A stretch of DNA of 64,000 nucleotides from Pohlia nutans (Eukaryota; Streptophyta; Bryopsida; Bryales; Mniaceae), in NCBI GenBank assembly GCA_022496805.1, contig CM040100.1:15591009-15655008 (forward strand), written 5' to 3'. A program made the position numbers and the translations under genes. Below the pieces are notes generated by a model. That model did no database searches and was not told where the DNA came from. It saw nothing but the letters and a program-made list of their open reading frames with translations. Below, in pieces: positions 28,697-39,404 of this stretch; the first letter of the stretch is position 1; each line of letters opens with the position of its first letter.

Positions 28697-30542
28697 CTAT
28701 TCCTCATCCGACTCTAAACTAATAACGGGGTTTGTTTCATCCAATGCGCGCTCCTCCCGTGTTCTACCACTTGAACCTTTGCCCTCCTGTATCACTCTTG
28801 GTGGCGCATACACAGTTGTTTCGTTTGCGGCCGCTCGATGAATCCGTTGGAGGCTGCCCCTAGTGCGGTAACAAACAGCGTCTTCTGTAATAACTTGACT
28901 TCGACGTCGGAGTCTACCCTCTTATCTGGCTTTCAAATACCGCTGTGTCTCTGGAGATACCTTGTGCAATAGTACATAGATGGCTTGCCTCTCCAATCTA
29001 GGTTTGTGGTACAACTGTTCGTTTATGACATTGTCCCCCCTGCTAAGAATATTGGCCTCTAAATCTTGCTGCGGACGTATTGTCTCGCCCATGTGATTCA
29101 ACCTTTGTCTAATGGGAAGTTCTCCTTTCACCAACTGCCCCGTTCTTGCGTCCCAATAATACCCGAACACTTGGAAAAAAGAGAGTTTCAACCCAAAGTT
29201 TGGAGCTTTGTTCGGGTACAACAAATTTGCAGCCAAAAGTACGTTCTCTTTGCTCTCGTGCCAGTTCCACTGCTGCCTCTCGATGTACAGTTGTTGAATG
29301 CTCATGTTGTACTTCCAGCTCCATTCCACCGTCTTCCCAATTTCTTGGGTAGTTACAAATCCCGCAAAATCTGTTGCGTTGTACCTCCAATGACTTGGCA
29401 TGAACGGTAGCAATCCGAATGTTTCATATAACCGGCGGTGGAAAGGGCTGTTGCAAACTGGGCACCGTCGGACGGAAATCATTCGTGGTAAAAGGCATTG
29501 CACATGGAAGCTATGTCTACAACTTTCTAATGACCAAAAACCCTCCGGTCCAAAATAATTGCTTCAAATAATGCACTGGGAACCGTCGTGAACCATTTCG
29601 TTCGGTGCAGGCCATTCCCGCTGTATTCCTAATGTGCTGCAGTTATATTCTTGGAGAGGATTCCATCGGTGTTGGATTGGTAATTTAGGCCAATCAATCC
29701 CCTGAGCCGTCGTTGGCCAGTCATCGTCATACATTGAATCAACTTCAGCCCAAGATGTTAGCATCAGATTTCGCAATCTACCGTCTCTCCCCCATTCCAG
29801 TACAACTTGCTCCATCTCCATCTCCAATGCCCTCACTCTTGCTGCTGCAAGAATGGCAACACTTGCCCAATCATCAAATTGCGTAGCAAGTGCGGCATAC
29901 TCCTTTCTAAGACTCTTATTCTGCCGCTCCAACTCCACCGAGTTATCGTGTTGGACTTCGTATACCATTACGCGGGCCCTCAAGTCTGCAAGCTCTTCGT
30001 GATTTTCAAAGTTCCTGCAACTGAGAGCACGCTCTAATTTTTTTTTTTAAATTCTCGTTTTCTTTTTCTAGAGCGAGGTTCCTTGACATGACTTCACCGG
30101 CCAAAGACTCCGTGGTCGCGATGCAATCTAGAGCAGCGTCCCGTTCATATTGCAGTTTGTCCTCGCGATTCATTGCCGCGACACGTTCCTCGTACTTCCA
30201 CAACTGCGACGAGGTCATTGCCTCCTTCATCTTCCCCATACATTCCGGTGGTGGAACACTCGAAATACTTTGATCAATAGGGACAACAAAATCGTCACTC
30301 CATACCATGGAATGAGCGTTTGAAACATCTTCCTTGAAACCCAGCTCAGCAAGTTTGCCTTCTAAAAATGTCACCCTGGCGCGCAGAGCTGCGACCTCTG
30401 TCTCATGTTTTCTAACGAGGTCTCTGATGACCGTGCTGTGAAAGTGGGTCCCATCCAATGTACTCGGTGCGTCGTGAATTATTGGAAATCCTTTCCCTCC
30501 CGGTAAAACGGGCGTACTTGGTACCACGGTCTCATCCATCAT
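28697..30542 (-). pseudogene. Coiled-coil / RING-finger gene, 3' part (decayed)
   Basis: On the minus strand the frame continues from a short 5' part beyond the copia element (36005-36073) into 30542-28697. It has a Pro/Thr-rich head, two long charged coiled-coil stretches (…VRKHETEVAALRARVTFLEG… and …NKSLRKEYAALATQF…), then a RING-H2-like finger (CII[C]…SCRHSFHVQCLL…CPVCN), then about 230 further residues. Lesions: a 1-base shift in an 11-base T run (30038-30048), TGA at 29564-29566 exactly where the second zinc-binding Cys is expected, TAA at 28922-28924, and the copia insertion. The in-frame text ends at TAG 28697-28699. The ancestral protein was probably a ubiquitin ligase; that role is inferred from the zinc ligands only. 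Confidence 0.7.
30538..30542. repeat. Left target-site duplication of the copia element (ATCAT)
   Basis: Identical to 36000-36004. On the minus strand it is part of an ATGATG in the RING gene. Confidence 0.9.
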
Positions 30543-30800
30543 TATTGAGGTAATTGATGCAACGTAGTATTGCTAGAAGCCAAAGACGTACGGGTGCTAA
30601 ATAATGGTGTGTGGGAGGAGGGGTTAGACATGGGCTGATCTCTAGAGTGTCCTTGTGATGAGTTATCCCATATGGTTTGTCCATGGTGACCTCCTAGTGT
30701 ACACTACTTAAGGTGGAAGGCCTTTGAGTAAAGATTATCTCTTTCTACGCATTCCTTGTGTTTGTGTGTGTGCCTTGTGCAATCTTCTCTACCTTCAATA
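30543..30800 (+). repeat. 5' LTR of the copia element
   Basis: 258 bp, starting TATTGAGG and ending TCAATA, so it carries the short inverted ends TATTGA/TCAATA. It differs from the 3' LTR at four positions by eye. Confidence 0.93.
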
Positions 30801-31620
30801 GGTTATGGGCCCACTCATGTGTGTTTCATGAGTATTAGATTGCATTTGTGCAAGTATTTTGAGGTCGGTGCGCAACGGGCGGTTTTGGAGCATTGTTGGA
30901 GGTTTTGGAGCTTGTTGAAGCGTTGGTGTTTCTTGGAGGTGTGCATGGGCTGAAGTTACATGTTGGAGCACTCTCTTTGGTCAATTTCTTCCCTTGATCT
31001 CCTTCTTTTCTTTCTTCTATCTCTTCGTTGCGAGTGGAACTTCGTTTGGTTCAATTGTGAGCATTTGAGTAAATGCAAGTGATTTGTGAGGTGTGAAGAC
31101 TCTCGTGGAGGGTCTACCATCTGATCCTAGTGATTAGGCACTTGCTTTGAGGTGTTGCATGTGTTTCATGCTCTTGGGGTGCTCAAATTTTCATTTGGAG
31201 CTAGTTTGTGCACAAAGGTGCGGTTTTGAGCAATTTCAATGCGATTGGGGTTTTGAGGGACTTGTGTGAGTTCATGTGCATTGAGTGAGTGCTCTTGAAG
31301 GACACAAAGGTGTCATTGACGTGCATTGAGTGTTTGGGGACACTAAGGCGTCGTATTGAAGCATTTGGAGTTGTTTTGAGCTCCATTGAGTTATTTGAGG
31401 GGTTTTGGTGAGCCTCTTTGCATTTTTGGGTGAGGGTTCTCACATTTGAGTGTTGGGAGGCGTGTGTGGAGCACAAAAGTGCTGATCTAGTGTTTGGGGT
31501 TGTTTTAAACCCATTGGGTGCACAAAGGTGCAATATCAAAAAAAAAAAATCACAAAAACAAAGTTGTGTGTTTGAGTTTGAGGTTTCATTTGTGTGGGGA
31601 GGCATACGTAAGTGAGGATC
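30801..31620 (+). other. Copia leader between 5' LTR and gag-pol
   Basis: About 820 bases, T/G-rich, starting with the primer-binding site and holding short upstream ATGs. A packaging signal would be expected here, but I cannot point to one. Confidence 0.6.
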
Positions 31621-34600
31621 ATGGCATCTTTTGAGGGTGAGGGTCCCAAGGTCGTGGACAAGTTCGATGGGGTGAATTTCCACTTGTGGAAATTCAAAAT
31701 GGAGATGGTGATGGCCGAGAAGGAGTTGTGGGAGATTGTCGAGGGTAGTGAGGAACCTCCTTTCTCTTCTACGGATCCTAGGATCATGCAAGCGTACACG
31801 AGGAGGGAGAAGAAGGCATTTGCCATTTTGGCACTCAACCTCGCGGATTCGCAACTTGCGCACATTCGTTTGTGCAAGACACCCGCGGAAGCATGGTCCA
31901 AGCTTTGCAACATTCACGAAGCGAAAACATTGGCCAACATTTTGTTTTTGAGGCGCAAGTTCTTCACCATCAAGATGGGCGAAGAAGATGACATGTTGGC
32001 GCACATCAACAAGGTCAAAGCTCTCGCGGATCAACTCAACGGTTGCGACGTGTCGGTTACGGATGGTGACATCGTGATGACACTTTTGGAGAGCCTTCCA
32101 TCATCATACGAGTACCTCATCGTGGCGATGGAGTCAAGACCCATTACGGAGCTCACATTGGACTATGTGACCTCACGGTTGTTGCACGAGCTTTCGCGGC
32201 GAAAGGAGAACGAGTCTCGAGAAGATGGAGCGGCACTCGTGGCGAAGCAATTCAAGAATGGAGGCGGTGGGAGCTCAAGCGACAAGGTGTGCTTCTATTG
32301 TGGTAAGAAGGGCCACATTGCCAAATTTTGCTTCAAACGCAAGAGGGATGAGAAAGGGGAGAGTGCAAACAACACTAAAACTCGTGACGATGATGAGTAC
32401 GCATTTACGGCTAGATATGAGGCAAGCATGAGCGATGGCATCGAGGGTGATGCAAGCATGAGTGATGGTATCGAGGGTGATGCAAGCATGAGTGATTGGA
32501 TTGAGGTTGGTGATGAGTATGCAAACATGGCAAGCAATGTATCGTGCAATGGTAGTACGAGTGATTGGATTGTTGATTCGGGGGCTACAAGCCACATGTC
32601 ACCACATAAAACTTGTTTTCATTCGTATGCTCTCATTAATCCAAGGAGAGTGATTTTGGGAGATGATACGGTGCTTGAGGCCGTTGGCAAGGGCCAAATT
32701 GTTGTAGACACCGAGGTGAGGGGTCGTGTGAAGACAATCACTATCCAAGATGTCCTCCACGTTCCCAAATTAACGGCAAATTTACTATCGGTGAGGCAAT
32801 TAGTGGCAAAGCACTTGAGGGTTGAGTTTAGTGATAAGGGGTGTTATGTGTTGTCACCGAGTCGAGATGAGGTGGCCATCATTGAAGAACACGAGGGCTT
32901 GTACCACATCAAGTTCTCCAAGGTGCATTCGAAGGAATCGGCGGCGTTGGCGCATTCAAACTTGAAGGACGACAAGTTGGCGTTGTGGCATCGTCGACTT
33001 GGCCATTTGAACATCAAGAGTGTGAAGACACTACGCGGCATGGTAAGCGGTATGGACCTTCATCAATTGAAAGTGGATGCTTCTACATTCACGTGTGAAG
33101 GTTGCATTGAAGGCAAGCAACAACGGTTGCCATTTGCGGGTGAAGGGGCGACACGGGCCACAAAAGTTTTGGAGATCGTGCATTCGGATGTGTGTGGCCC
33201 CATGAAGACCACATCGATGGGAGGTTGCAAGTACTTTGTGACCTTCATCGATGATTTTTCAAGGAAGATATGGCTCTACCCTATCAAAGCCAAGAGTGAG
33301 TGCTTTGAGAAGTTCAAGGAGTTCAAGACATTGGTGGAGAACCAATCCGAGTTGAAGATCAAGGTGTTTCGGTCGGACAATGGCGGCGAGTACATGTCCA
33401 AGAAATTTGACGAGCTTTTGAAGAATGAAGGCATCGCACGCCAAACTTCGGCCCCGTACACGCCTCAACAAAATGGAGTTGCGGAGCGCGCAAATCGCAC
33501 CATTGTAGAGATGGCGAGGAGCATGTTGCACGCTCAAAACTTGAAGTTGGACCTTTGGGCGGAAGCGGTGGTGAATGCGGTATACACACGCAATCGGTGT
33601 CCAACAAGCGCGGTTGAAGGCATGACGCCGGAGCAAGCGTGGAGTGGGAGGCAACCATGTGTTGCACACATGCGCATCTTCGGATGCATTGCATATGCGA
33701 AGGTTCCTGACGAACGAAGGACGAAACTTGAGGCTAAGGCCTTGAAATGTGTGTTTCTTGGGTATTGTGAAGGTACCAAGGCGTATAGACTCATGTCGGT
33801 GGACACGAGGAAGATCATTCGGTCACGTGATGTGACATTTTGTGAGGAGTCTACGATGGAGGCTCCTTTGGAGGTTGGTCCAAGTGGGAGTAGTGGAGAC
33901 GTTTTGGTGGACACACCCTCCAAGTCTCCTAGTGTTGTTGATGTAGGTGATGATGACGGTGATGACGAAGCTGGCGACACGGAGGTTGTTGAAGCGCCAT
34001 CGAGCTCAAAGGCCAAGAATGGCGCAAAGGGCACGCAAGAGGAGCAAGTTTCTTCAAGCGAGCGGCGGTACCCCAAGAGATCGCGCAAGCCACCTGGAGA
34101 ATGGTGGAAGAACCACATCTTCCCTCAAGTGGAGGACGAGCATGCGAATGTGGCATTATCGGATGGTCCATTGACCATTCGAGAAGCCATGCAAGGTGAG
34201 GATGCGGTCAAGTGGGAGCGCGCCATGCAAGAGGAGTACGACTCTCTAATTGCTAACGGTACGTGGCAATTAACTCCCATTCCAAAGGATCGCAACCCCA
34301 TTGGTTGCAAATGGGTGTTTCGGACAAAGAGGGATGTTTCGGGTATTGTTGTGCGTCACAAGGCAAGATTAGTAGCCAAGGGGTTCGCGCAAGTGCATGG
34401 GGTGGACTTTCACGAGACATTTGCTCCCGTGGCCAAGTTCACCACCATTCGATGCATTCTTGCCATTGGAGCGGCCTTGGACTTGGAGATGCATCAAATG
34501 GATGTGAAGACCGCATTTTTGAATGGCGATTTGGAGGAGGATATCTACATGGTGCAACCTGAGGGGTTTGTGCAACAAGGTAATGAGCACCTTGTTTGTA

Positions 34601-35799
34601 AGTTGCAAAAATCATTGTATGGGTTGAAACAATCTCCAAGAGCGTGGTACCAAAAGATTGACACGTTCTTGGTTGCACACGGGTTTACTAGGAGCATTGC
34701 GGATCATAGTCTCTACTTCATGCAAGAGGGGCAACATGTGGTGATTGTGATCATATATGTTGATGATTTGATCATTCTTGCAAGCCTCATGAGTTTAATG
34801 AATGCATTAAAAGGCATGCTTGAGAGAGAGTACGAGATGAGTGATCTTGGAGAATTGCACTTTTGTCTTGGTGTTGAGTTTGTGCGAGACAGGGCTACAC
34901 GCACTATCACCATGAGTCAAGGCAAGTATGTGATGGATGTGCTCAAGAGATTCGGGATGGAGGATTGTAAGCCCGTGGCAACACCATTGGATGCAAACTC
35001 CAAGCTCGTCAAGCTTTCGGAGGAGGAGTATGCGATGGAGGCTAAATCGATGGCGGAGGTGCCATACAAGCAAGCGGTGGGGTCATTGATGTATGCGATG
35101 ATTGCGACACGGCCCGACCTTGCGTATCCAATTAGCGTGGTGAGTCAACACATGGCGAGACCGGGCTCGATGCATTGGATGACGGTCAAGAGGATCATGC
35201 GTTATTTGAGGGGCACAAGCGATGTGAAGTTGTGTCTTGGAGGCAAAGACATTGTGTTGAGCGGCTATTGTGACGCGGACTACGCGGGAGACACGAGCGA
35301 TCGAAGATCGACAACGGGCTACATGTTCAAGGTCGGATCGGGAGCGGTGTCGTGGAATAGCAAGCGGCAACAAACCACGGCGACATCAACGGTGGAGGCC
35401 GAGTACATGGCTACGAGCCATGCCACGAAGGAGGCCATTTGGTTGAGGCAACTAATGGTGGATGTGGGTTGCACACAAGGTGAGGCTACAACGATTATGT
35501 GTGACAACCAAGGGTGCATTTCACTTGCAAAGAACCCTACACATCATTCACGCACGAAGCACATTGATGTGCAATACCACTTCATTCGGGAGAAGTTGGA
35601 ATTGGGAGTTATACATTTGGAGTATTGCCCAACGGAGCACATGGTGGCGGATGTGCTCACAAAGGGTCTTTGTAGAGACCGACACCAACGATTAGTAATA
35701 GCATTTGGACTTAGAGGCTTTGGCTCTACGCAAAGTGGGAGTATTGAGGTAATTGATGCAACGTATTATTGCTACAAGCCAAAGACGTACGGGTGCTAA
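31621..35799 (+). CDS. Copia gag-pol polyprotein, 1,392 aa
   Basis: I start at ATG 31621 (MASFEGEGPK…); the frame is open a few codons further upstream only from a GTG. Domains in order: Gag with the UBN2-type region (…NFHLWKFKMEM…) and a CCHC knuckle (CFYCGKKGHIAKFC); aspartic protease (WIVDSGATSHM); integrase with HHCC (HRRLGHLN…CEGC) and DDE core (HSDVCG, FRSDNGGEY, PQQNGVAERANR); a poorly conserved acidic linker; reverse transcriptase (WVFRTKRD… to YVDD at about 34756); and RNase H (GYCDADYAGD… VEAEYMA… DNQGCISLA). It makes the capsid and the enzymes for cDNA synthesis and integration. No stop or frameshift, so it may still be active. Confidence 0.96.
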   Translation: MASFEGEGPKVVDKFDGVNFHLWKFKMEMVMAEKELWEIVEGSEEPPFSSTDPRIMQAYTRREKKAFAILALNLADSQLAHIRLCKTPAEAWSKLCNIHEAKTLANILFLRRKFFTIKMGEEDDMLAHINKVKALADQLNGCDVSVTDGDIVMTLLESLPSSYEYLIVAMESRPITELTLDYVTSRLLHELSRRKENESREDGAALVAKQFKNGGGGSSSDKVCFYCGKKGHIAKFCFKRKRDEKGESANNTKTRDDDEYAFTARYEASMSDGIEGDASMSDGIEGDASMSDWIEVGDEYANMASNVSCNGSTSDWIVDSGATSHMSPHKTCFHSYALINPRRVILGDDTVLEAVGKGQIVVDTEVRGRVKTITIQDVLHVPKLTANLLSVRQLVAKHLRVEFSDKGCYVLSPSRDEVAIIEEHEGLYHIKFSKVHSKESAALAHSNLKDDKLALWHRRLGHLNIKSVKTLRGMVSGMDLHQLKVDASTFTCEGCIEGKQQRLPFAGEGATRATKVLEIVHSDVCGPMKTTSMGGCKYFVTFIDDFSRKIWLYPIKAKSECFEKFKEFKTLVENQSELKIKVFRSDNGGEYMSKKFDELLKNEGIARQTSAPYTPQQNGVAERANRTIVEMARSMLHAQNLKLDLWAEAVVNAVYTRNRCPTSAVEGMTPEQAWSGRQPCVAHMRIFGCIAYAKVPDERRTKLEAKALKCVFLGYCEGTKAYRLMSVDTRKIIRSRDVTFCEESTMEAPLEVGPSGSSGDVLVDTPSKSPSVVDVGDDDGDDEAGDTEVVEAPSSSKAKNGAKGTQEEQVSSSERRYPKRSRKPPGEWWKNHIFPQVEDEHANVALSDGPLTIREAMQGEDAVKWERAMQEEYDSLIANGTWQLTPIPKDRNPIGCKWVFRTKRDVSGIVVRHKARLVAKGFAQVHGVDFHETFAPVAKFTTIRCILAIGAALDLEMHQMDVKTAFLNGDLEEDIYMVQPEGFVQQGNEHLVCKLQKSLYGLKQSPRAWYQKIDTFLVAHGFTRSIADHSLYFMQEGQHVVIVIIYVDDLIILASLMSLMNALKGMLEREYEMSDLGELHFCLGVEFVRDRATRTITMSQGKYVMDVLKRFGMEDCKPVATPLDANSKLVKLSEEEYAMEAKSMAEVPYKQAVGSLMYAMIATRPDLAYPISVVSQHMARPGSMHWMTVKRIMRYLRGTSDVKLCLGGKDIVLSGYCDADYAGDTSDRRSTTGYMFKVGSGAVSWNSKRQQTTATSTVEAEYMATSHATKEAIWLRQLMVDVGCTQGEATTIMCDNQGCISLAKNPTHHSRTKHIDVQYHFIREKLELGVIHLEYCPTEHMVADVLTKGLCRDRHQRLVIAFGLRGFGSTQSGSIEVIDATYYCYKPKTYGC

Positions 35800-35999
35800 A
35801 TAATGGTGTGTGGGAGGAGGGGTTAGGCATGGGCTGATCTCTAGAGTGTCCTTGTGATGAGTTATCCCATATGGTTTGTCCATGGTGACCTCCTAGTGTA
35901 CACTCCTTAAGGTGGAAGGCCTTTGAGTAAAGATTATCTCTTTCTACGCATTCCTTGTGTTTGTGTGTGTGCCTTGTGCAATCTTCTCTACCTTCAATA
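35742..35999 (+). repeat. 3' LTR of the copia element
   Basis: 258 bp, preceded by the purine tract and followed by the ATCAT duplication. The polyprotein stop (35797-35799) lies inside it. Confidence 0.93.
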
Positions 36000-36004
36000 A
36001 TCAT
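36000..36004. repeat. Right target-site duplication of the copia element (ATCAT)
   Basis: Second copy of the 5 bp duplication. Confidence 0.9.
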
Positions 36005-36073
36005 CACATCCGTCGTTCCGGTTTCAAAATCGGGCATTGCTGCATCCGCCACTTCCGTAGGTGGGGCCCCCAT
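36005..36073 (-). pseudogene. Coiled-coil / RING-finger gene, 5' part
   Basis: ATG at 36073 begins MGAPPTEVADAAMPDF… and runs in the same frame into the part at 30542 when the copia element and one ATCAT are left out. Upstream of this ATG the frame soon meets a TGA. A different frame there (…VEVPRQTPPVQIFEG…) also looks coding, so the gene may once have been joined to the paralog gene immediately upstream (36174-36866). Confidence 0.55.
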
Positions 36074-36173
36074 TGTAACTGCCTCCGCTTGTACTGCACC
36101 TCTGTAATCGTATGTCCCTCAAAGATTTGTACGGGAGGCGTTTGTCGTGGTACTTCTACAAAGGGTGCACTGC

Positions 36174-36866
36174 CTAAATTCGCAATGACTTTACATGAAT
36201 TCTGTCCACTTGCATATCATCCTGAATTCTTGAATTCTTCGTGAATGAATTCTTCGTCCACTTGTCCATGAATTCTTCGTCCACTTGCATATCATCCTCT
36301 ATACTGGGCCCACTGTAATTCCTTGGCGGATACAGCAAATTATGGTTTTCAATAAACCATTGGGGGATTGGCACCATGGGAATTTCCTTTGGCCTCCTAA
36401 GTAAATATGCTTTGCATACGGCCGACGGAAGCGAGGACCAATCCACTTGCACCTTCAAAACACTCTCCGCATACACCATCGCAACGATACACAACGGAAT
36501 GTTGTGTTTAGCGTATTTAGGGTCATCCGAAATCGCCCTCAACACACTCAACATCCTCCATTTCATTGGAATGTTGTTCATCTGGGTCCACTTGCCAGAG
36601 GCGCTCGCACAATTCCGCTCGTGGCGATCTCGTGGCTAAAACGCACGGTCCACATGGACCCAATTCACATAACGGCTCGCTATCAAAGCAGTCCACGGAG
36701 TTGTTTGTTCTTCCCATCCCGGTTTCGCAAGAATGTTGGGGTTATTATAAATTTCCCACTGGACGTCCTGAGGTGTGCCTTTGGGTTTACTTTTCCGTGG
36801 TTCGTTTACCTCAACCCCTTCACCAAATTCGGATCTAGACCGTCGTCGATTAACACCCTCCGCCAT
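36174..36866 (-). pseudogene. Paralog 2 of the hAT-borne unknown gene, with a nonsense codon
   Basis: It starts at ATG 36866 (MAEGVNRRRSRSEF…) and shares with the gene at 38787-39404 a domain running from WEIYNNPNI through TPWTALIASRYV…WVHVDRAF…PRDRHERNC…GKWTQ…IPMKWRML…LRAISDD to VDWSSLP and PQWF. A TAG at 36636-36638 stands where the paralog has Trp (…AFWPRERH…), one base from TGG; the frame is open on both sides of it. The C-terminus has a duplicated segment (EDDMQVD… / QDDMQVD…). The function is unknown; the domain has conserved Trp/His/Cys positions but no motif I recognise. Confidence 0.7.
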
Positions 36867-37226
36867 CGTCAAATTTGATTACAGTACCAACTTCTTGTTC
36901 CTTCTAAAGTCTCCAATACTCTAAAACGTACTTAAAGAACCTCGCACTTCAAAATAGTGCGACTAGTATTAAAAAACGTTAAATTGCACTTCAAAATAGT
37001 GCTGAATTTAACGTTCAGTTCAAGGTTTACGATCCACACACAAGTAACAAGTCACAAGTAACATAAATATAATTTTGAACCCCTGAGGTAAAGTTTTCAA
37101 TGAAATACTCCGCCTCAGAGGCCACCTATTCACCCACGAGCACGTGGCGGCGGTTGCTTAAAGCACACCCAGTCAATGTGCTCAAGAAGGTGAACAAGCA
37201 TGTGAAAATGAGCCACGTTGACCACC

Positions 37227-37234
37227 TTATATAT
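37227..37234 (-). promoter_or_regulatory. TATA box of paralog 2
   Basis: ATATATAA on the minus strand, 17 bases from motif array 3. The leader between it and the ATG resembles that of paralog 1. Confidence 0.6.
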
Positions 37235-37250
37235 CATGTGGCCCCCCCCC

Positions 37251-37630
37251 CCGACTGCCCTCATCCGACTGCCCCCTCACCGACTGCCCCATCCGACTGC
37301 CCTTACCCGACGGCCCGGATGCGACGGCCGCGTCCCGACTGCCCTCATCCGACGGCCGACGATGCGACTGCCGAACCCTGATTGCCCCCCTCCGACCGCC
37401 CCCTCCCGACTGCCCTTACCCGACGGCCCAGATCATCCGGCCGCATCCCGACTGCCCTCATCCGACGGCCCACGATCCGACTGCCCTCGATCCCGACTGC
37501 CCTTACCCGACGGTGCACGATCCCGACTGTCCTTAACCGACGGCCCAGATGCGACTGCCGCATCCCGACTGCCCTCATCCAACGGCCCACGATTCGACTG
37601 CCCCTCTCCGACTGCCCCTCTCCGACTGCC
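37251..37630. promoter_or_regulatory. Motif array 3, upstream of the paralog 2 TATA box
   Basis: Dense CCGACTGCC with CCGACGGCC variants on the plus strand, preceded by a run of C. Confidence 0.87.
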
Positions 37631-38786
37631 TCCCACCAAAGTTTACCCCTTAACGTACTAGGGTGTCCCTGGAATTGAGAGATTGAGAAAAATAGTCATA
37701 CAATACTATTTAGAAGAATATTTTGGAATTGATATACAAATGAAAGTTTTAGATTGAGAATTTTAGATTCCATCCGTACGGTTCGATTCACTAATATTAT
37801 CACCAATATTTAATTATAAAATTTGAAGGTTAAAATTAAAAATTCCTTCTAAATTCGATTACAAACAAAATTTTAATAATTTTTGAGTTAAATTTGTTGG
37901 AATGAATTTGAATTGAGATAATCTGAAACGTGGTGATTCTTTGAAATTTTTGTGTTTCTTAAATGTATGACCTCATTTTTGGAAGGCCACTTTTGAACTA
38001 CAATCAATGCAATTTTGGCTTGGTCAACGACTTGACATACTTCTACATTTGTAATTTTAGAAAAATATGTAATCAAGTATGACTAAATCCAACCGTTAGA
38101 TAAGAGAACAACTTGGTGAAGAATCTCCAAAAATTTGGATGACTTTCATCCAAGCATTGATGAGAACATGATAAGGGTTTGCATCTGTTAATCATCTAGT
38201 TTCTGGACTCTCTGAAGTTTAGCCCTTAAAGAACATACAGTTTGTAAAATCCCAATAACATATGGAAAATTATATTTCATAAATAAAATAAAAATTTGAA
38301 GGTGTCTCCGAGGTAGGCTCATGTAAATTAGGGACTTGGTCCCTAATTTAGAAAATGCAAATCCTAGTCAAAGAACATAGAGTTAGCAAAATCCCGATAA
38401 CATATGGAAAATGATTTTTCGTAAATATTGAAAAAGTTTGGGGGTATTCCTAATGATGTTAGGCACTCGTCTGTGTAAAAAAGTTCCAAAATGGAGTCCT
38501 GGGACTCATGGCTGCATTTTCCACATATTGCAAATCCTTGTCAAAAGACATAAAGTTACCAAAATACCAATAACAATGGCAAATGATAATAGTGTGAGTG
38601 AGACTCCATCCCATAAAAACTTATAATGGCTAATCAAAATTGAGATCTATTTTCTAAAACCGTTGATCCTAATTTGCCATTGTATAAGAACACGTATAAA
38701 ACTAAGCCGTACAATACACTACACAAAATGTCCAAAAAAACTATAATACTATAATTATATACATCTATACATTATGCACACAACAT
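37631..38786. other. Spacer with a diverged MITE and imperfect direct repeats
   Basis: From 37644 (CCCCTTAACGTACTAGG) a diverged member of the TTAA family is recognisable by GATTCCATCCGTACGGTTCG near 37768, without a clear right end. Three imperfect repeats of ACATAGAGTTAGCAAAATCC type lie at about 38228, 38371 and 38540. Confidence 0.45.
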
Positions 38787-39404
38787 TTATAATGGCCTCG
38801 GGTACCCCAGTATTGCATCTTGAACCTCTTCCAAGAGCTCCTCATCATCGAAACCATCAGAGTCGTCATCATCATCACCGTCATCTGGGGCTGGTTTCTC
38901 CAGTAGCTCTGGGTTGTCACTAAACCATTGCGGCATAGGTATCATGGGAATGTCTATGGGCCTCCTAACCAAGTACGATTCCCGAAGACGCGATGGGAGG
39001 GAGGACCAATCCACCTCCACGTTCAACACACTCTCCGCGTACACCATCGCAGCTATCGCCAACGGAACGTTGTGCTTCGCGTACGCACGATCATCGGAAA
39101 TTGCCCTCAGCACGCACAACATCCTCCATTTCATAGGGATATTGCTTACTTGAGTCCACTTGCCGGCTGCGTTGTGACAATTCCGCTCGTGCCTCTCTCT
39201 GGGCCAAAAAGCATGGTCTACGTGGACCCACCCTACGTAACGGGTGGCTATCAAAACTGTCCATGGAGTTGGTTCTGTTTCCCATCCACGTCTAGCTTGA
39301 ATGTTGGGATTGTTGTATATATCCCATTCTGGCTTTTGAGGTTGACCTTTGGGCTTTGTCTGCTTGGAATTACTGCTTTGACCATGATAATATCCCTTTG
39401 ACAT
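38787..39404 (-). CDS. Paralog 1 of the hAT-borne unknown gene, 205 aa, intact
   Basis: I start at ATG 39404 (MSKGYYHGQSSNSKQ…), just after an acceptor-like TTTTTATTGCAG, so a non-coding first exon is possible. It carries the same domain as paralog 2 without interruption (WDIYNNPNI … GWVHVDHAFWPRERHERNC … IPMKWRML…LRAISDD … VDWSSLP … PQWF), followed by a strongly acidic tail (DDGDDDDDSDGFDDEE). I do not recognise the family. The conserved Trp, His and Cys residues suggest a small folded domain, and the acidic tail suggests a nuclear or chromatin-associated protein, but that is a guess. Confidence 0.72.
   Translation of the reverse strand: MSKGYYHGQSSNSKQTKPKGQPQKPEWDIYNNPNIQARRGWETEPTPWTVLIATRYVGWVHVDHAFWPRERHERNCHNAAGKWTQVSNIPMKWRMLCVLRAISDDRAYAKHNVPLAIAAMVYAESVLNVEVDWSSLPSRLRESYLVRRPIDIPMIPMPQWFSDNPELLEKPAPDDGDDDDDSDGFDDEELLEEVQDAILGYPRPL

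Larger units (their letters stand above)
30543..35999 (+). mobile_element. Ty1/copia LTR retrotransposon, nearly intact, 5.46 kb
   Basis: Two 258 bp LTRs, a 5 bp duplication ATCAT, a probable primer-binding site (GGTTATGGGCCC at 30801-30812, resembling initiator-tRNA-Met sites), a purine tract (AAAGTGGGAG before 35742) and one uninterrupted gag-pol frame. The integrase-before-RT order places it in Ty1/copia. LTR identity of about 254/258 indicates a recent insertion, younger than the hAT it sits in. Confidence 0.96.

Noticed and set aside
31201..32034. 277-codon minus-strand frame
   Set aside because: It is antisense to the copia leader and gag.
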